From an uncultured Collinsella sp. (GTDB lineage Bacteria; Actinomycetota; Coriobacteriia; Coriobacteriales; Coriobacteriaceae): DNA of 64,000 bases. Numbering within the stretch: the stretch's first letter is position 1; each line of letters opens with the position of its first letter. The translations under genes were made by a program, and so were the position numbers. Location of the stretch: assembly GCA_902470805.1 (NCBI GenBank), contig CABRHX010000010.1, positions 11,971 through 75,970 on the forward strand, given 5' to 3'. Below the pieces are notes generated by a model that saw nothing but the letters and a program-made list of their open reading frames with translations, ran no database searches and had not been told where the DNA came from. Positions 53,866 to 62,813 of the stretch are shown here, piece after piece.

Positions 53866-54018
53866 TTGCCCTCCTTGATCGGATGCTCCAGCGGATAACC
53901 CAATACTAGGAAGAACAAGATGCATAAGATATCGCATAGAGAGCGTGGGTTTATAACATTTTTTTAGATATAATACCGTTTAAGGCACCGATTCTACCGT
54001 TCACCCCTGGAGCACCCC

Positions 54019-55011
54019 ATGGATTCGAATCTCAAACAGCTGCTCTACACGCATACCGAGACCGAAGAGTGGCATCGCACGCATCCAGGAGAGCTCAGCC
54101 CGCGATATAACAGGGTGGAAACCACAACCATTAACGGCGAAGAGGTCTATCTGTTTGACTGGAAAGAAACCCTCGACGAAAACCCCGTGGGCCTTATCAA
54201 GGAGTCGCGCTTTACCGACATTCCTCCTCATATGAATCGGGATATGGAGCTTAACTACGTGTACGACGGCGTCTGCACGTTTATCGTCAACGGACGGCGA
54301 CTGCTCCTTAAAAAGGGCGACGTGCTCATTTGCAACACCGGCGTAGTCAGAAGCGTTCCGTACGTTAAGGGCGAGCACGATATCGTCATCTCGATCGTCT
54401 TCAAAAAGGAAATGTTCGATTCGGTGTTTCTGAGCCAGCTACCCGGCGCGTCACCATTAACGAATCTCCTATTTGATTTTGTGTCTAAAAACCGTGAGGC
54501 CCGCAAATATCTCATTCTTCCAGAGGAATACGCCCGACATGCGCGACGCCTCATCGAGATGCTCTTTATCGAATATCACTTTAAAGATGCCTACTCCAAT
54601 GAACTCATGAGGCACCTCGCCGTCAGCCTATTCCTTGTTCTCATTCGAGGACTGTACCGACGCTCCGCAACTGATAACCAGGCAATCATGTCGGACGAGC
54701 GCATCGTGTCGATTCTGAATCATATTGAGCGAAGCTACGGCGACTGCACGCTCGAAAGCATTGCGAGCGATACAGGTTATAGCACCAGCTATCTCAGCAG
54801 CTTAATCAAGCAAAAAACCGGCAAAACGTTTTCGCAAATCAAGCTCAACCAGCAGCTCACAGAGGCGGCATATCTTCTCAACAACACCGAGCGCAGCGTG
54901 CAGTATGTAGCCCGAAAAGTCGGCATCTCCAACATGTCATTCTTTTACTCAAAATTCAAAGAAGCATTCGGCGAAACGCCAGGTGTATTCAGGACGCATA
55001 GGTCTAGTTAA
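54019..55011 (+). CDS. AraC-family regulator of the beta-glucoside operon
   Basis: This 330-residue protein has an N-terminal cupin-like sensing domain (IPPHMNRDMELNYVYDG, LLLKKGDVLICNTG) and a C-terminal double helix-turn-helix (LESIASDTGYSTSYLSSLIK, VQYVARKVGISNMSFFYSKF). It is divergent from the GH1/phosphotransferase operon, its probable target. TATAAT at 53969-53974 lies in the shared region. TGGAG precedes the ATG. Confidence 0.9.
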   Translation: MDSNLKQLLYTHTETEEWHRTHPGELSPRYNRVETTTINGEEVYLFDWKETLDENPVGLIKESRFTDIPPHMNRDMELNYVYDGVCTFIVNGRRLLLKKGDVLICNTGVVRSVPYVKGEHDIVISIVFKKEMFDSVFLSQLPGASPLTNLLFDFVSKNREARKYLILPEEYARHARRLIEMLFIEYHFKDAYSNELMRHLAVSLFLVLIRGLYRRSATDNQAIMSDERIVSILNHIERSYGDCTLESIASDTGYSTSYLSSLIKQKTGKTFSQIKLNQQLTEAAYLLNNTERSVQYVARKVGISNMSFFYSKFKEAFGETPGVFRTHRSS

Positions 55012-55013
55012 AG

Positions 55014-55934
55014 TCATTGATAATCAGGGCGATCAGCTTCGCATGGCGCAGGAATGCACGACCGGAGCAACGAGCGCATTGCCTCAACGAGAATGACGCC
55101 GGCGATAGCAACCGTGACCACCACGTCGAACGGCGTGTTCACAAACCATAGCAGGCCCATGAGATACGAGCCGGCATTAAAGGCAAAGTGCAGCAGGATC
55201 GTGTAGCGGAGCTTTCCGGTCGTCACGAGCACCCAGCCAAAGATGAGGCCGGCGGCACCCGCGTAGCAGCCCTGCACCCAGTTCATGTGCATAAAGCCGA
55301 AGACCGCCGCCTGCAGCACAATCGCCGCGGCGATACCCCACATGCTTGGGGCCGCCCAGGGCACCATGGCGCCGTCCTGCGCGCTCGCACGACGCCGGCG
55401 CTTCCAAAGTGGGCGGCACTGCGGATTAAACGCACGCAGCGAAAACTCAAAGATGATGCCGCGCACCAGGAGCTCTTCGCAAAACGGAGCGCCGAGCACT
55501 GTGGTCAAGACCGCAAGAAGGCTGGTATCGCCCATGCCCGTCTCCTCGACGAGATCGCTATAGTCTGCCGCGACCTCGGGCAGCAGCGACAGTACGCCGT
55601 CGCATAGGTAGCTAATGACCACCTGCATGGATAGGCCGATCACAACAATGCAGACAATGCGCTTCCATGCCGCGCCTGCTCCCCCGCCGAGTGGGCGTTC
55701 GCCTTGCCGGCGCGCCATGAAGGAGCGGGGCCACAGATAACGCCACCACAGCAGCGCCATCAAAAATGACGCCGTCTGAGCGGCAGCCTGAAACCATTGG
55801 ATATCGAGATTGTCGACCGGGAAACCTGTCAGCGCCGACACGATGTCCAACGCGGAGAACAAAACCATGCTCAGGGCAATATCGGCAGCGACGACGCCAA
55901 AACAGGCAAGCGCCCAAATCATCGCATTGAGCAT
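55014..55934 (-). CDS. CPBP-family intramembrane metalloprotease
   Basis: The 306-residue protein has about eight membrane helices and the three CPBP motifs: EELLVRG, FGFMHMNWVQG and ILLHFAFNAG. Members cleave prenylated or other membrane substrates, and in some bacteria act in bacteriocin self-immunity. GGGAGGAGG fixes ATG 55934. It ends 2 bp from the convergent AraC gene and follows the RelB-like gene by 23 bp. Confidence 0.9.
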   Translation of the reverse strand: MLNAMIWALACFGVVAADIALSMVLFSALDIVSALTGFPVDNLDIQWFQAAAQTASFLMALLWWRYLWPRSFMARRQGERPLGGGAGAAWKRIVCIVVIGLSMQVVISYLCDGVLSLLPEVAADYSDLVEETGMGDTSLLAVLTTVLGAPFCEELLVRGIIFEFSLRAFNPQCRPLWKRRRRASAQDGAMVPWAAPSMWGIAAAIVLQAAVFGFMHMNWVQGCYAGAAGLIFGWVLVTTGKLRYTILLHFAFNAGSYLMGLLWFVNTPFDVVVTVAIAGVILVEAMRSLLRSCIPAPCEADRPDYQ

Positions 55935-55957
55935 GCCAACCTCCTCCCGACGACTAG

Positions 55958-56179
55958 TCATTGGGGACGTTCTTCAACGACTAGCTGTTGGGGGCACTCT
56001 TTGCCAAAGGCCCCGTTGGGCGAGATGTCAAACGGAAAGGTGCCGCAGCGATTGAACGCGGCGATAAACATGCGGATGGCGTTGGACGGCGTGGTGCCCA
56101 CGAGCTGGGTTGCCGCCGCGAAGGCTGCCTTCTCCTCGGGCAAGACCTTCGCGACTACGGGGGTCATGTGTTCTGCCAT
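55958..56179 (-). CDS. RelB/DinJ-like antitoxin, orphan
   Basis: This 73-residue protein begins MAEHMTPVVAKVLPEEKAAF and continues with VGTTPSNAIRMFIAAF and GTFPFDIS, the ribbon-helix-helix pattern of RelB/DinJ antitoxins. AAGGAAG precedes the ATG. No RelE/YafQ-type toxin gene adjoins it on either side. The last 15 or so codons run into a tandemly duplicated sequence (55952-56005), suggesting the original 3' end was replaced. Confidence 0.7.
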   Translation of the reverse strand: MAEHMTPVVAKVLPEEKAAFAAATQLVGTTPSNAIRMFIAAFNRCGTFPFDISPNGAFGKECPQQLVVEERPQ

Positions 56180-56352
56180 GGCGCTTCCTTTTTGAAACGA
56201 CGGTGGTGCGGATAGATGCGGGCCACGCGGCTGGGCGACGGGCTGTGAAGGCAACCCGATTGACCCGCATCTGGAGTTTGTTTCTGCGGCGTTGGTATTA
56301 CTTGGTATTCCTAAGTATTACCCCGCAGATAGAATACCACACCAGACCCCAT

Positions 56353-56378
56353 GGGGACGGAGGAAAACGAATCATTTT
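56353..56378 (+). repeat. Copy of dispersed GGGGACGGAGGAAAACG motif
   Basis: GGGGACGGAGGAAAACGAATC followed by ATTTT matches the copy at 62745-62770 and the shorter one at 11796-11811. It lies upstream of the RelB-like gene on the other strand. Confidence 0.6.
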
Positions 56379-56394
56379 GTTGCTGAGTTAGTTT

Positions 56395-57771
56395 TTAGAG
56401 CGTGATGATGTCCGAGATATCGAGGGCCTGAGCGTCGGCGGCGTCGTGCGTGGCAAGCAAGAGCGTGCGGCCGTCGAGCAGGTCGAGCACGACCTTGGTC
56501 GTCGCATCGCGCGCGGCGGCATCCAGGCCGGTAAAGGGCTCGTCAAGAATCACCGCGCCGCCCGGGCACAGCAGGGCTCGAGCGATCTCGACGCGACGGC
56601 GCTGCCCGCCCGAAAGCTCGGCCACGCGAGCATCCACATCGACTCCCGGCACCAGCAGGCGCAGCAATGCCGCGGCGCTCGAAGCATCCACGCGCGCATC
56701 GGCGCACACCAGCACGTTATCCAGCGCCGAGGCGGACTCGGCCAAGCGTGCATCCTGAAACACCATCGAGCACGGCGCGGACTCCCCCGCCGCTAGCGCA
56801 AGCAGCGTCGACTTGCCCGCACCCGAAGCACCCATCACACAGATACGCCCGCCCGCGGGCACGTTGAGCGCCAGACCGTCCAGTGCCGGAGCCCACGGCG
56901 CACGATCGCCCACGGCAAGCGCAAGCTCCGCTGCAGTGCCATCGCTCGCAGCCCCCGCACGCCCGCGCAGTCCATGCCCATGCGCCCGCACGGCCGCGCG
57001 CCACGCCACGGGTCCCGAAACCCGCAGCAGCCACACCAGCACGCGCTCACACGCCCACGAGGCGGCAACGACCAGCACGGTCCACGCCAGCAAATCAGCC
57101 GTCTCAATCAAAAGCTTTGCCTGATAGATGCGCTCACCCACGGTGCCCACCGCCATGCCGATCAGCTCGGCTGCCACGCCGGCCTTCCAGCTCATGCCGA
57201 TCACGGCGCGGGCGCACGAAAGCACAAACGGCAGGACTTCGCGCCAGGTATGGGCGCAAAACAGGCGCCAGCCGCGCACGCCATGCAGACGGAACATCTG
57301 CTCCAGCGGTTTATTCACCCGTGCCAAGCCCTCGGCCAGCGAAAAATACACGCCCGGCAGCGCCATCAAAAAGACAGCGGCGATGCTCACGCGCGCCGAT
57401 CCCAACCAAATAAGCAGCAGGACCACCACGTAGGCGACCGGCGTCGCCTTTACAAACGACAGCGCCGGAGCCACCAAGTGCGCGAACGCCCGCGACCGTG
57501 ACGAAATCCCGGCAAGCACGCCACCACACACCGCGGCAAGCGCCAGCCCGCCCAGTATTCGCGCGCCCGAGCCCGCCAAAATCGTCCAGGTGCCGCCATC
57601 GCACACCAGGCGCAGCAGCGCCAAGGCAACAGCACCCGGCCCCGGCAAGATCAGCGGCTGCGCTACCAACGCCGCCACCAGCATCCACGCGGCAAGCCAA
57701 AAGGCGGCGACGGCACCCGCTGCCGCCACCGCCTTCATACGCTCCGTCATTTGTCGAGCAAACGCACGCAC
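56395..57771 (-). CDS. Fused ABC permease-ATPase (SsuC/SsuB type)
   Basis: The 458-residue fusion has an N-terminal permease of the nitrate/sulfonate type (about 1-250, with SFVKATPVAYVVVLLLIW) and a C-terminal ATPase: Walker A GASGAGKST, signature LSGGQRRR and Walker B AVILDEPFTGLD. Permease and ATPase are normally separate genes. It starts at GTG 57771, just after the stop of the solute-binding protein gene, with GGAG 6 bp upstream. With that lipoprotein it forms a complete importer of unknown substrate. The run of coupled genes continues up to the hydrogenase. Confidence 0.88.
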   Translation of the reverse strand: MRAFARQMTERMKAVAAAGAVAAFWLAAWMLVAALVAQPLILPGPGAVALALLRLVCDGGTWTILAGSGARILGGLALAAVCGGVLAGISSRSRAFAHLVAPALSFVKATPVAYVVVLLLIWLGSARVSIAAVFLMALPGVYFSLAEGLARVNKPLEQMFRLHGVRGWRLFCAHTWREVLPFVLSCARAVIGMSWKAGVAAELIGMAVGTVGERIYQAKLLIETADLLAWTVLVVAASWACERVLVWLLRVSGPVAWRAAVRAHGHGLRGRAGAASDGTAAELALAVGDRAPWAPALDGLALNVPAGGRICVMGASGAGKSTLLALAAGESAPCSMVFQDARLAESASALDNVLVCADARVDASSAAALLRLLVPGVDVDARVAELSGGQRRRVEIARALLCPGGAVILDEPFTGLDAAARDATTKVVLDLLDGRTLLLATHDAADAQALDISDIITL

Positions 57772-57774
57772 GGG

Positions 57775-58833
57775 CTACTCCATGTAGTAGAAATCGTCAG
57801 CCGGGAGCTTGCCACCCACGGCGCTCGCGTCCGCATCGGCCAGCACCTGCAGGTACCCACCGAGCGCCGCCTTCATATCCTTCCCCGTCCGGCACACGAG
57901 CATGCACCCGGGAATCGCCTTTTCGGCAATCGTGGCGTTATCCACGATGTCCGCATCGACCACGGCCTGAGCCCAGTCCGCCGGCGCCGCATTGACGGCC
58001 TTCACGCTCGCCTCATGGCAGCGCAAGAACTCCGCCACGGCCTCGGGATGCTCCTCGGCAAAGGCCCGACGCACCACGGTCACGCCCGTCAGCAAACGGG
58101 AGCCCGTGTCACCTGCCAGCTCGTCCCACACATCGGTCAGGCTCACCGGCGCCGACAGCCTGCCTTCGCTCTTGGCGATGGCAGCGGTCTTGAACGGCTC
58201 CGGCAGCACGCCCACGGCGGACGGATCGGCAAGCAGGGCCGACAGCACCTCGGTGGGCTCGCTCTTAAACTCGAGCGCCACCTGACCGGTCAGGCCCGCG
58301 CGCTCCAACAGGTAGTTCATGACGTACTCCGGCGTGGTGCCCTTGCCCGTCATGTAGACGGTATGGCCCGCCAGATCGCCAAACGAAGTAACGTCCGCGT
58401 TACCCGTCACCACGTTCAGCACGCCCAGCGTGTTGATGTCGATGACCTGCACCGCGCCCTCGGTCTTGTTGTAGAGCACGCTCGCCACGTTGGCCGGCAC
58501 CAGGGCAATGTCGATATCGCCTTGAATGACCTTGGGCACAATCTCGTCGGCGGCGGTGTTGATCGCAAAGTCGAACTCATTGTCCGTCTCGCCATCGGCA
58601 GCCTGGTCCATAAACTGCACCAGGCCAATCGAGGTCGGCCCCTTGAGCGAGGCGGCGTGCACCTCGACCGACTCGGCAGCAGAACTGCCCGCAGCAGACC
58701 CGGCAGCCGAGTCCGCGGCGGACCCGGCACCGGCAGCCCCGCCGCCACAGCCCGCGAGCGCAAGTGACAGGGCGCCCGCGGCGAGCGCCGAGGCAAGCCC
58801 CCGGCGCGACATTTCAAAATCAAACGCGCGCAT
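57775..58833 (-). CDS. Lipoprotein solute-binding protein (SsuA/NMT1-like)
   Basis: The 352-residue protein has a twin-Arg-like basic start, a hydrophobic signal and the lipobox LALAGC, then an Ala/Ser-rich linker and a periplasmic-binding fold of the NitT/TauT/NMT1 type (DIALVPANVASVLYNK, TGKGTTPEYVMNYLLERAGL). It should tether to the outer face of the membrane and deliver a small solute to the fused ABC protein downstream. The substrate is unknown. The start lies within 5 bp of the hydrogenase stop; GAGGGG inside the hydrogenase gene serves as its ribosome-binding site. Confidence 0.88.
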   Translation of the reverse strand: MRAFDFEMSRRGLASALAAGALSLALAGCGGGAAGAGSAADSAAGSAAGSSAAESVEVHAASLKGPTSIGLVQFMDQAADGETDNEFDFAINTAADEIVPKVIQGDIDIALVPANVASVLYNKTEGAVQVIDINTLGVLNVVTGNADVTSFGDLAGHTVYMTGKGTTPEYVMNYLLERAGLTGQVALEFKSEPTEVLSALLADPSAVGVLPEPFKTAAIAKSEGRLSAPVSLTDVWDELAGDTGSRLLTGVTVVRRAFAEEHPEAVAEFLRCHEASVKAVNAAPADWAQAVVDADIVDNATIAEKAIPGCMLVCRTGKDMKAALGGYLQVLADADASAVGGKLPADDFYYME

Positions 58834-58835
58834 CG

Positions 58836-60647
58836 CTAGCACGTCCCCTCGTTAGGCATCGTCCATGCGTGATGGTCGGTATGCAGCAGCTCCTCGGCCA
58901 GCGGCGAGAGCGGCTCGCCCAAGAACTCGCGATAGCACGCCTGGACATCGGGATTCTCGTGCGAGAAGCGAATCTCGGCGTTCGCATCGAGGCCCCAGAG
59001 CACCTGACCGCGCTCGGCTGCCAGCTCGCAGCCGTCGTGGATGGGCTGACCGCCGCCACCGACGCAGCCGCCCGGGCATGCCATGACCTCGACGAAGTCA
59101 TAGCTCACGCGGCCGTCGCGAATCGCGTCGAGCAGACGGGCGGCGTTGCCCAGCCCGTGTGCCACGGCGACGCGCACCTTGGTGCCATCGATATCGGCCA
59201 CGGCTTCCTTCCAGCCGTCCAGGCCGCGCACATCGGTAAAGAAGTCGGCGTCGGGGTTCTTGCCCGTCACCAGGTAATATGCCGAGCGCACGGCGGCCTC
59301 CATCACGCCGCCCGTGGCGCCAAAGATCACGCCCGCGCCTGTGCCAAAGCCCAGCGGCGTATCGAGCGGCTCCTCAACCAGCGTGTCCACGCTCACGTGG
59401 CTCGCGCGGATCATGCGCACCATCTCGCGCACCGTCAGCGCAACGTCCACATCGGGTGCGCCGCTCTCGCCCACCATGCTCGGCAGCGCGCACTCAGCCT
59501 TCTTGGCCGTGCACGGCATAACGGACACCACGAACAGGCGCTCGGGCTCCACGCCCAGCACCTTGGCGTAGTAGGTCTTGGCGATGGCGCCGAACATCTG
59601 CTGCGGCGACTTGGACGTGGACAGGCTGTCGACAAACTCCGGATAGCGCGCCTTCACAAAGCGCACCCAGCCCGGGCAGCAGCTCGTGAACATGGGCCAG
59701 CCGCGGCTATCGTCCTCACCCTTAGCGGCGGCGCCCAGGCGCTCGAGCAGCTCGGAGCCCTCCTCCATAATGGTGAGATCAGCCGAGAAGTCGGTGTCGA
59801 ACACGTACTCAAAGCCCACGCGGCGCAGCGCGCAAGCCAGGCGCTCGACGGTAGCCTCCTCGCGCGGAATGCCGAGCTCCTCGCCCCAGGCGCTACGCAC
59901 GGCCGGCGCAATCTGCACCAGCACGATCTTGTCGGGATTAGCGAGCGCGTCAAACACGGTCTCGGTATCGTCGCGCTCGCGCAGTGCGCCCGTCGGGCAA
60001 TGCGTAATGCACTGGCCGCACGCGACGCAATCGGTCTTGCCAATCGGCGCGCGCCCGCGGGTACCCACGGCGGTATGCGTGGCGCGGTTGGTCAGGTCCC
60101 AAATCCCCAGGCCCTGCACGCTCTCACACACTTTGATGCAGCGCATGCATTTAATGCACTTGTCGTTTTCGCGGATGATGGGAAAATCGAAATCCCAGCC
60201 CTCGCCCGCCAAATGCCTTTGATACGGCAGATAGAAAATGCCCAGGTCGTTGGCGATGGTCTGTAGGTTGCAGTTGCCGCTGCGCACGCAGCTCGTGCAT
60301 TGCGAATCGTGCTGCGAAAGCAGCAGCTGCACGTTGGTGCGACGGGCCTCGCGGGCCTTGGGGCTGTTGGTGTGCACCACCATGCCGTCGAGCACGTAGT
60401 TGTTGCAGGCGGCAACCAGCTGGTCGCAGCCCTCGACCTCGACCACGCACACGCGGCAGCCGCCGATCTCGTTTAGATCGCGCAGATAGCACAGGGTGGG
60501 AATCTGAATGCCGGCGGACTTGGCCGCATCCAGGATCGTGGTGTGCTCGGGCACCACGACTTCGCAGTTATCGATAATGAGCCTGACCATGTTGTGCGCT
60601 CCGTTTTCGGTGTTGTCGCTGACGGTGGTTTTGTTGGGCTCTACCAT
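58836..60647 (-). CDS. [FeFe] hydrogenase, catalytic subunit
   Basis: The 603-residue enzyme shows an N-terminal [2Fe-2S] domain (CYLRDLNEIGGCRVC), a His-Cys cluster site (HDSQCTSCVRSGNC) and two [4Fe-4S] motifs (CIKCMRCIKVCE, CVACGQCITHCP). The H-cluster signatures are FTSCCPGW (L1), MPCTAKKAE (L2) and EVMACPGGCVGGGGQP (L3). It reduces protons or oxidises H2 in the cytoplasm. ATG 60647 overlaps the stop of the flavoprotein gene and has GGAGG upstream; ATG 60590 is a shorter option. No HydEFG maturases lie in the window. Confidence 0.95.
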   Translation of the reverse strand: MVEPNKTTVSDNTENGAHNMVRLIIDNCEVVVPEHTTILDAAKSAGIQIPTLCYLRDLNEIGGCRVCVVEVEGCDQLVAACNNYVLDGMVVHTNSPKAREARRTNVQLLLSQHDSQCTSCVRSGNCNLQTIANDLGIFYLPYQRHLAGEGWDFDFPIIRENDKCIKCMRCIKVCESVQGLGIWDLTNRATHTAVGTRGRAPIGKTDCVACGQCITHCPTGALRERDDTETVFDALANPDKIVLVQIAPAVRSAWGEELGIPREEATVERLACALRRVGFEYVFDTDFSADLTIMEEGSELLERLGAAAKGEDDSRGWPMFTSCCPGWVRFVKARYPEFVDSLSTSKSPQQMFGAIAKTYYAKVLGVEPERLFVVSVMPCTAKKAECALPSMVGESGAPDVDVALTVREMVRMIRASHVSVDTLVEEPLDTPLGFGTGAGVIFGATGGVMEAAVRSAYYLVTGKNPDADFFTDVRGLDGWKEAVADIDGTKVRVAVAHGLGNAARLLDAIRDGRVSYDFVEVMACPGGCVGGGGQPIHDGCELAAERGQVLWGLDANAEIRFSHENPDVQACYREFLGEPLSPLAEELLHTDHHAWTMPNEGTC

Positions 60648-62473
60648 TCCAGGTTCCTCCCTCCGCGGAACGCGCCAAAGCCAAAGTGGTCGCAGCGCAG
60701 GCAGCGACTCGCCTCTTGGCGTGCCTCCTCCTCGGTAAGGCCCTGTTCGACCAGATTCCAATCGTGAATACGCTCGCCGGCCTCGCGCTCACCCAGCTCG
60801 CAGCGGCCGCACTCGTGCTTGCCCTTAAACTGAACGGTCGGCGGCTCCACGTCGAGCTTGATCTTGTGGTCGAAGCCCAGATAGCGGTCGATGTTTGCCG
60901 AAGCCACGCGGCCGGCGTTGATGGCACGGATGACGGTGGCGGGGCCGGTCTGGCAGTCGCCGCCGCTAAAGAGGCCATCGAAGTTGGGCACGGCACCGTC
61001 CGAGTCGGTGACCACGCAACCCCACTTGCAGGCGATGCCCATGTCCTCAAACGGCTTGGAATCGATGTCCTGGCCAATGGCGACAAACACGCGCTCGCAG
61101 GGGATGACGCGCTCGGGCGTAGCGGCGGCACGCGGAGCCGGACGACCGCGGCGGGGCTCGCCGATAATCTGCGGCTGCACGCGCAGGCCGCTCACGCGAC
61201 CGTCCTCGCCCGTCTCGATGGCGAGCGGGGCTGTGAGCTCCAGAACCTCGCAGCCCTCGGCCTGGGCACCGGCGATCTCGGCGTCTTGGGCCGTCATATC
61301 GCAGATGCGACGGCGGTAGACGATGCTCACCTTTTCGGCACCGCAGCGCACGGCAGAGCGTGCCACGTCCATGGCCACGTTGCCGCCGCCGATGACGCAC
61401 ACGCGCTGGCCGCTCAGGTCGGGCAGTTCGTCGTCACCGATGGCGCGCAGCATCTTGACGGCCGACTCCACGCCGGGAGCCTCTTCGCCCGGAAGGCCAA
61501 GCTTCTTATCGCTGTGGGCACCGATGGCCAGGTAGACGGCATCGAACTCGTCGCGCAGGCGGGCGAGCTCCTCGCCGCTCACGGAGTGGTCGAGCTCCAC
61601 GTCGACACCGGCGCTCAAAATCCAGTCGATCTCGGCCTGCAAGCGCTCGCGCGGCAGACGATAGCTGGGGATGCCGTAACGCAGCATGCCGCCCAAGTGG
61701 TGACGTTGCTCAAAGATGGTCACCTTATGGCCCATCACGGCCAGGTAGTAGGCGCAGGAAAGGCCGGCCGGGCCGCCGCCGATCACGGCGACGCGCTTAC
61801 CGGTGTCGTCCACTACATGCGGTTTGTGGTCGTTGAGGTCGCTGTGCTCAACGGCAAAACGCTTGAGGGCGAGGATGTTCATGGGGTCGTCGACCATGCC
61901 GCGGCGGCAGTGCATCTCGCAGGGATGCTCGCACACCAGGCCGCAGACGAGCGGCAGCGGATTGTTCTTGCGGATGACCTTGACGGCATCGGCATAGCGG
62001 CCGGCCTCGACGAGCGAAATGTACCCGGGAATGTCGACGTGCGCCGGGCAGCCCGAGACGCACGGAGCGCGGGCCTCGCGGTCAAAGCCACAGGAGTGCT
62101 CGCGGATGTGGTGCTCAAAATCGTCACGGAAACCGCGGATAGCCGTAAGCGCCATGGCGCCGGCCTCGTAACCGATGGCGCAATCGCTCGAAAGATAGAT
62201 GGTGCGGGCGGTGCGCTCGATCAGATTGAGCGTGGACTCGTCGGCGCGGCCCTCGAGCACATCGGCGAGCAGATCGCTCAGCGCGCTCAGGCCCACGCGG
62301 CAGGGCGTGCACTTGCCGCAGCTCTGGGTGGAGCACAGGTTGACGAGCGCTGCCGTAAACTCAACGGGACACGGGGCGAGCGAACTCACCGCCAGACGAC
62401 GTCCGAGCGCATCGTGCAGGTCGTCCATGACGGCCTGAGCGTGGCTGCGTTCCATTACGTGCAGTCGAGCCAT
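60641..62473 (-). CDS. NuoF C-domain/GltD-like flavoprotein partner of the hydrogenase
   Basis: The 610-residue protein joins the NuoF-type [4Fe-4S] C-terminal domain (STQSCGKCTPCRVG) with a GltD-type FAD/NAD(P)H oxidoreductase. That part has a cysteine-rich section (CVSGCPAHVDIPGYI, CGLVCEHPCEMHCRRG) and two dinucleotide folds (VAVIGGGPAGLSCAYYL, VCVIGGGNVAMDVARS). The FMN/NADH-binding part of NuoF is absent. It probably passes electrons between NAD(P)H and the hydrogenase. The stop overlaps the hydrogenase start, and GAGGGG precedes ATG 62473. Confidence 0.9.
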   Translation of the reverse strand: MARLHVMERSHAQAVMDDLHDALGRRLAVSSLAPCPVEFTAALVNLCSTQSCGKCTPCRVGLSALSDLLADVLEGRADESTLNLIERTARTIYLSSDCAIGYEAGAMALTAIRGFRDDFEHHIREHSCGFDREARAPCVSGCPAHVDIPGYISLVEAGRYADAVKVIRKNNPLPLVCGLVCEHPCEMHCRRGMVDDPMNILALKRFAVEHSDLNDHKPHVVDDTGKRVAVIGGGPAGLSCAYYLAVMGHKVTIFEQRHHLGGMLRYGIPSYRLPRERLQAEIDWILSAGVDVELDHSVSGEELARLRDEFDAVYLAIGAHSDKKLGLPGEEAPGVESAVKMLRAIGDDELPDLSGQRVCVIGGGNVAMDVARSAVRCGAEKVSIVYRRRICDMTAQDAEIAGAQAEGCEVLELTAPLAIETGEDGRVSGLRVQPQIIGEPRRGRPAPRAAATPERVIPCERVFVAIGQDIDSKPFEDMGIACKWGCVVTDSDGAVPNFDGLFSGGDCQTGPATVIRAINAGRVASANIDRYLGFDHKIKLDVEPPTVQFKGKHECGRCELGEREAGERIHDWNLVEQGLTEEEARQEASRCLRCDHFGFGAFRGGRNLEW

Positions 62474-62703
62474 AAGATCCCCTCTCACATGGCAGCCCGG
62501 AGGCGAGGCCGGGCGAAATTGCTACACGCACAACACTGACCTAAAAAGTTGTGAGGTCTCCATACGGTTCGGCAGGCGGTATAAAATGTCACCCTCAGCG
62601 GTGAAATAGAACATTACCGCAGATAAATGCCATATTTGATAAAACGCGTTACCAAATTGCATTATTCAATGTGAAAAAGAGCGCCTTACTATTTTTCCTT
62701 TTT

Positions 62704-62800
62704 GATCCGTTTTCCTCCGTCCCCTTCGGATCACATGATCCCTTGGGAACGGAGGAAAACGGATCGTTTTTGGTGCAAAAGGGCCAGGTTTGTTTGCACC
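62704..62800. repeat. Double inverted repeat upstream of the hydrogenase operon
   Basis: GATCCGTTTTCCTCCGT (62704-62720) is the exact complement of 62749-62765, and GGATCACATGATCC lies in the loop. A second repeat, GGTGCAAA ... TTTGCACC, follows at about 62772-62800. It fills the gap between the EFR1 gene and the hydrogenase operon and contains the dispersed GGACGGAGG-type motif in both orientations. Confidence 0.8.
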
Positions 62801-62813
62801 AATCTCACTTGCG

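Noticed and set aside
56180..56394. Missing toxin gene next to the RelB-like antitoxin
   Set aside because: The gap holds only repeat-like sequence and no frame resembling RelE, YafQ or ParE.
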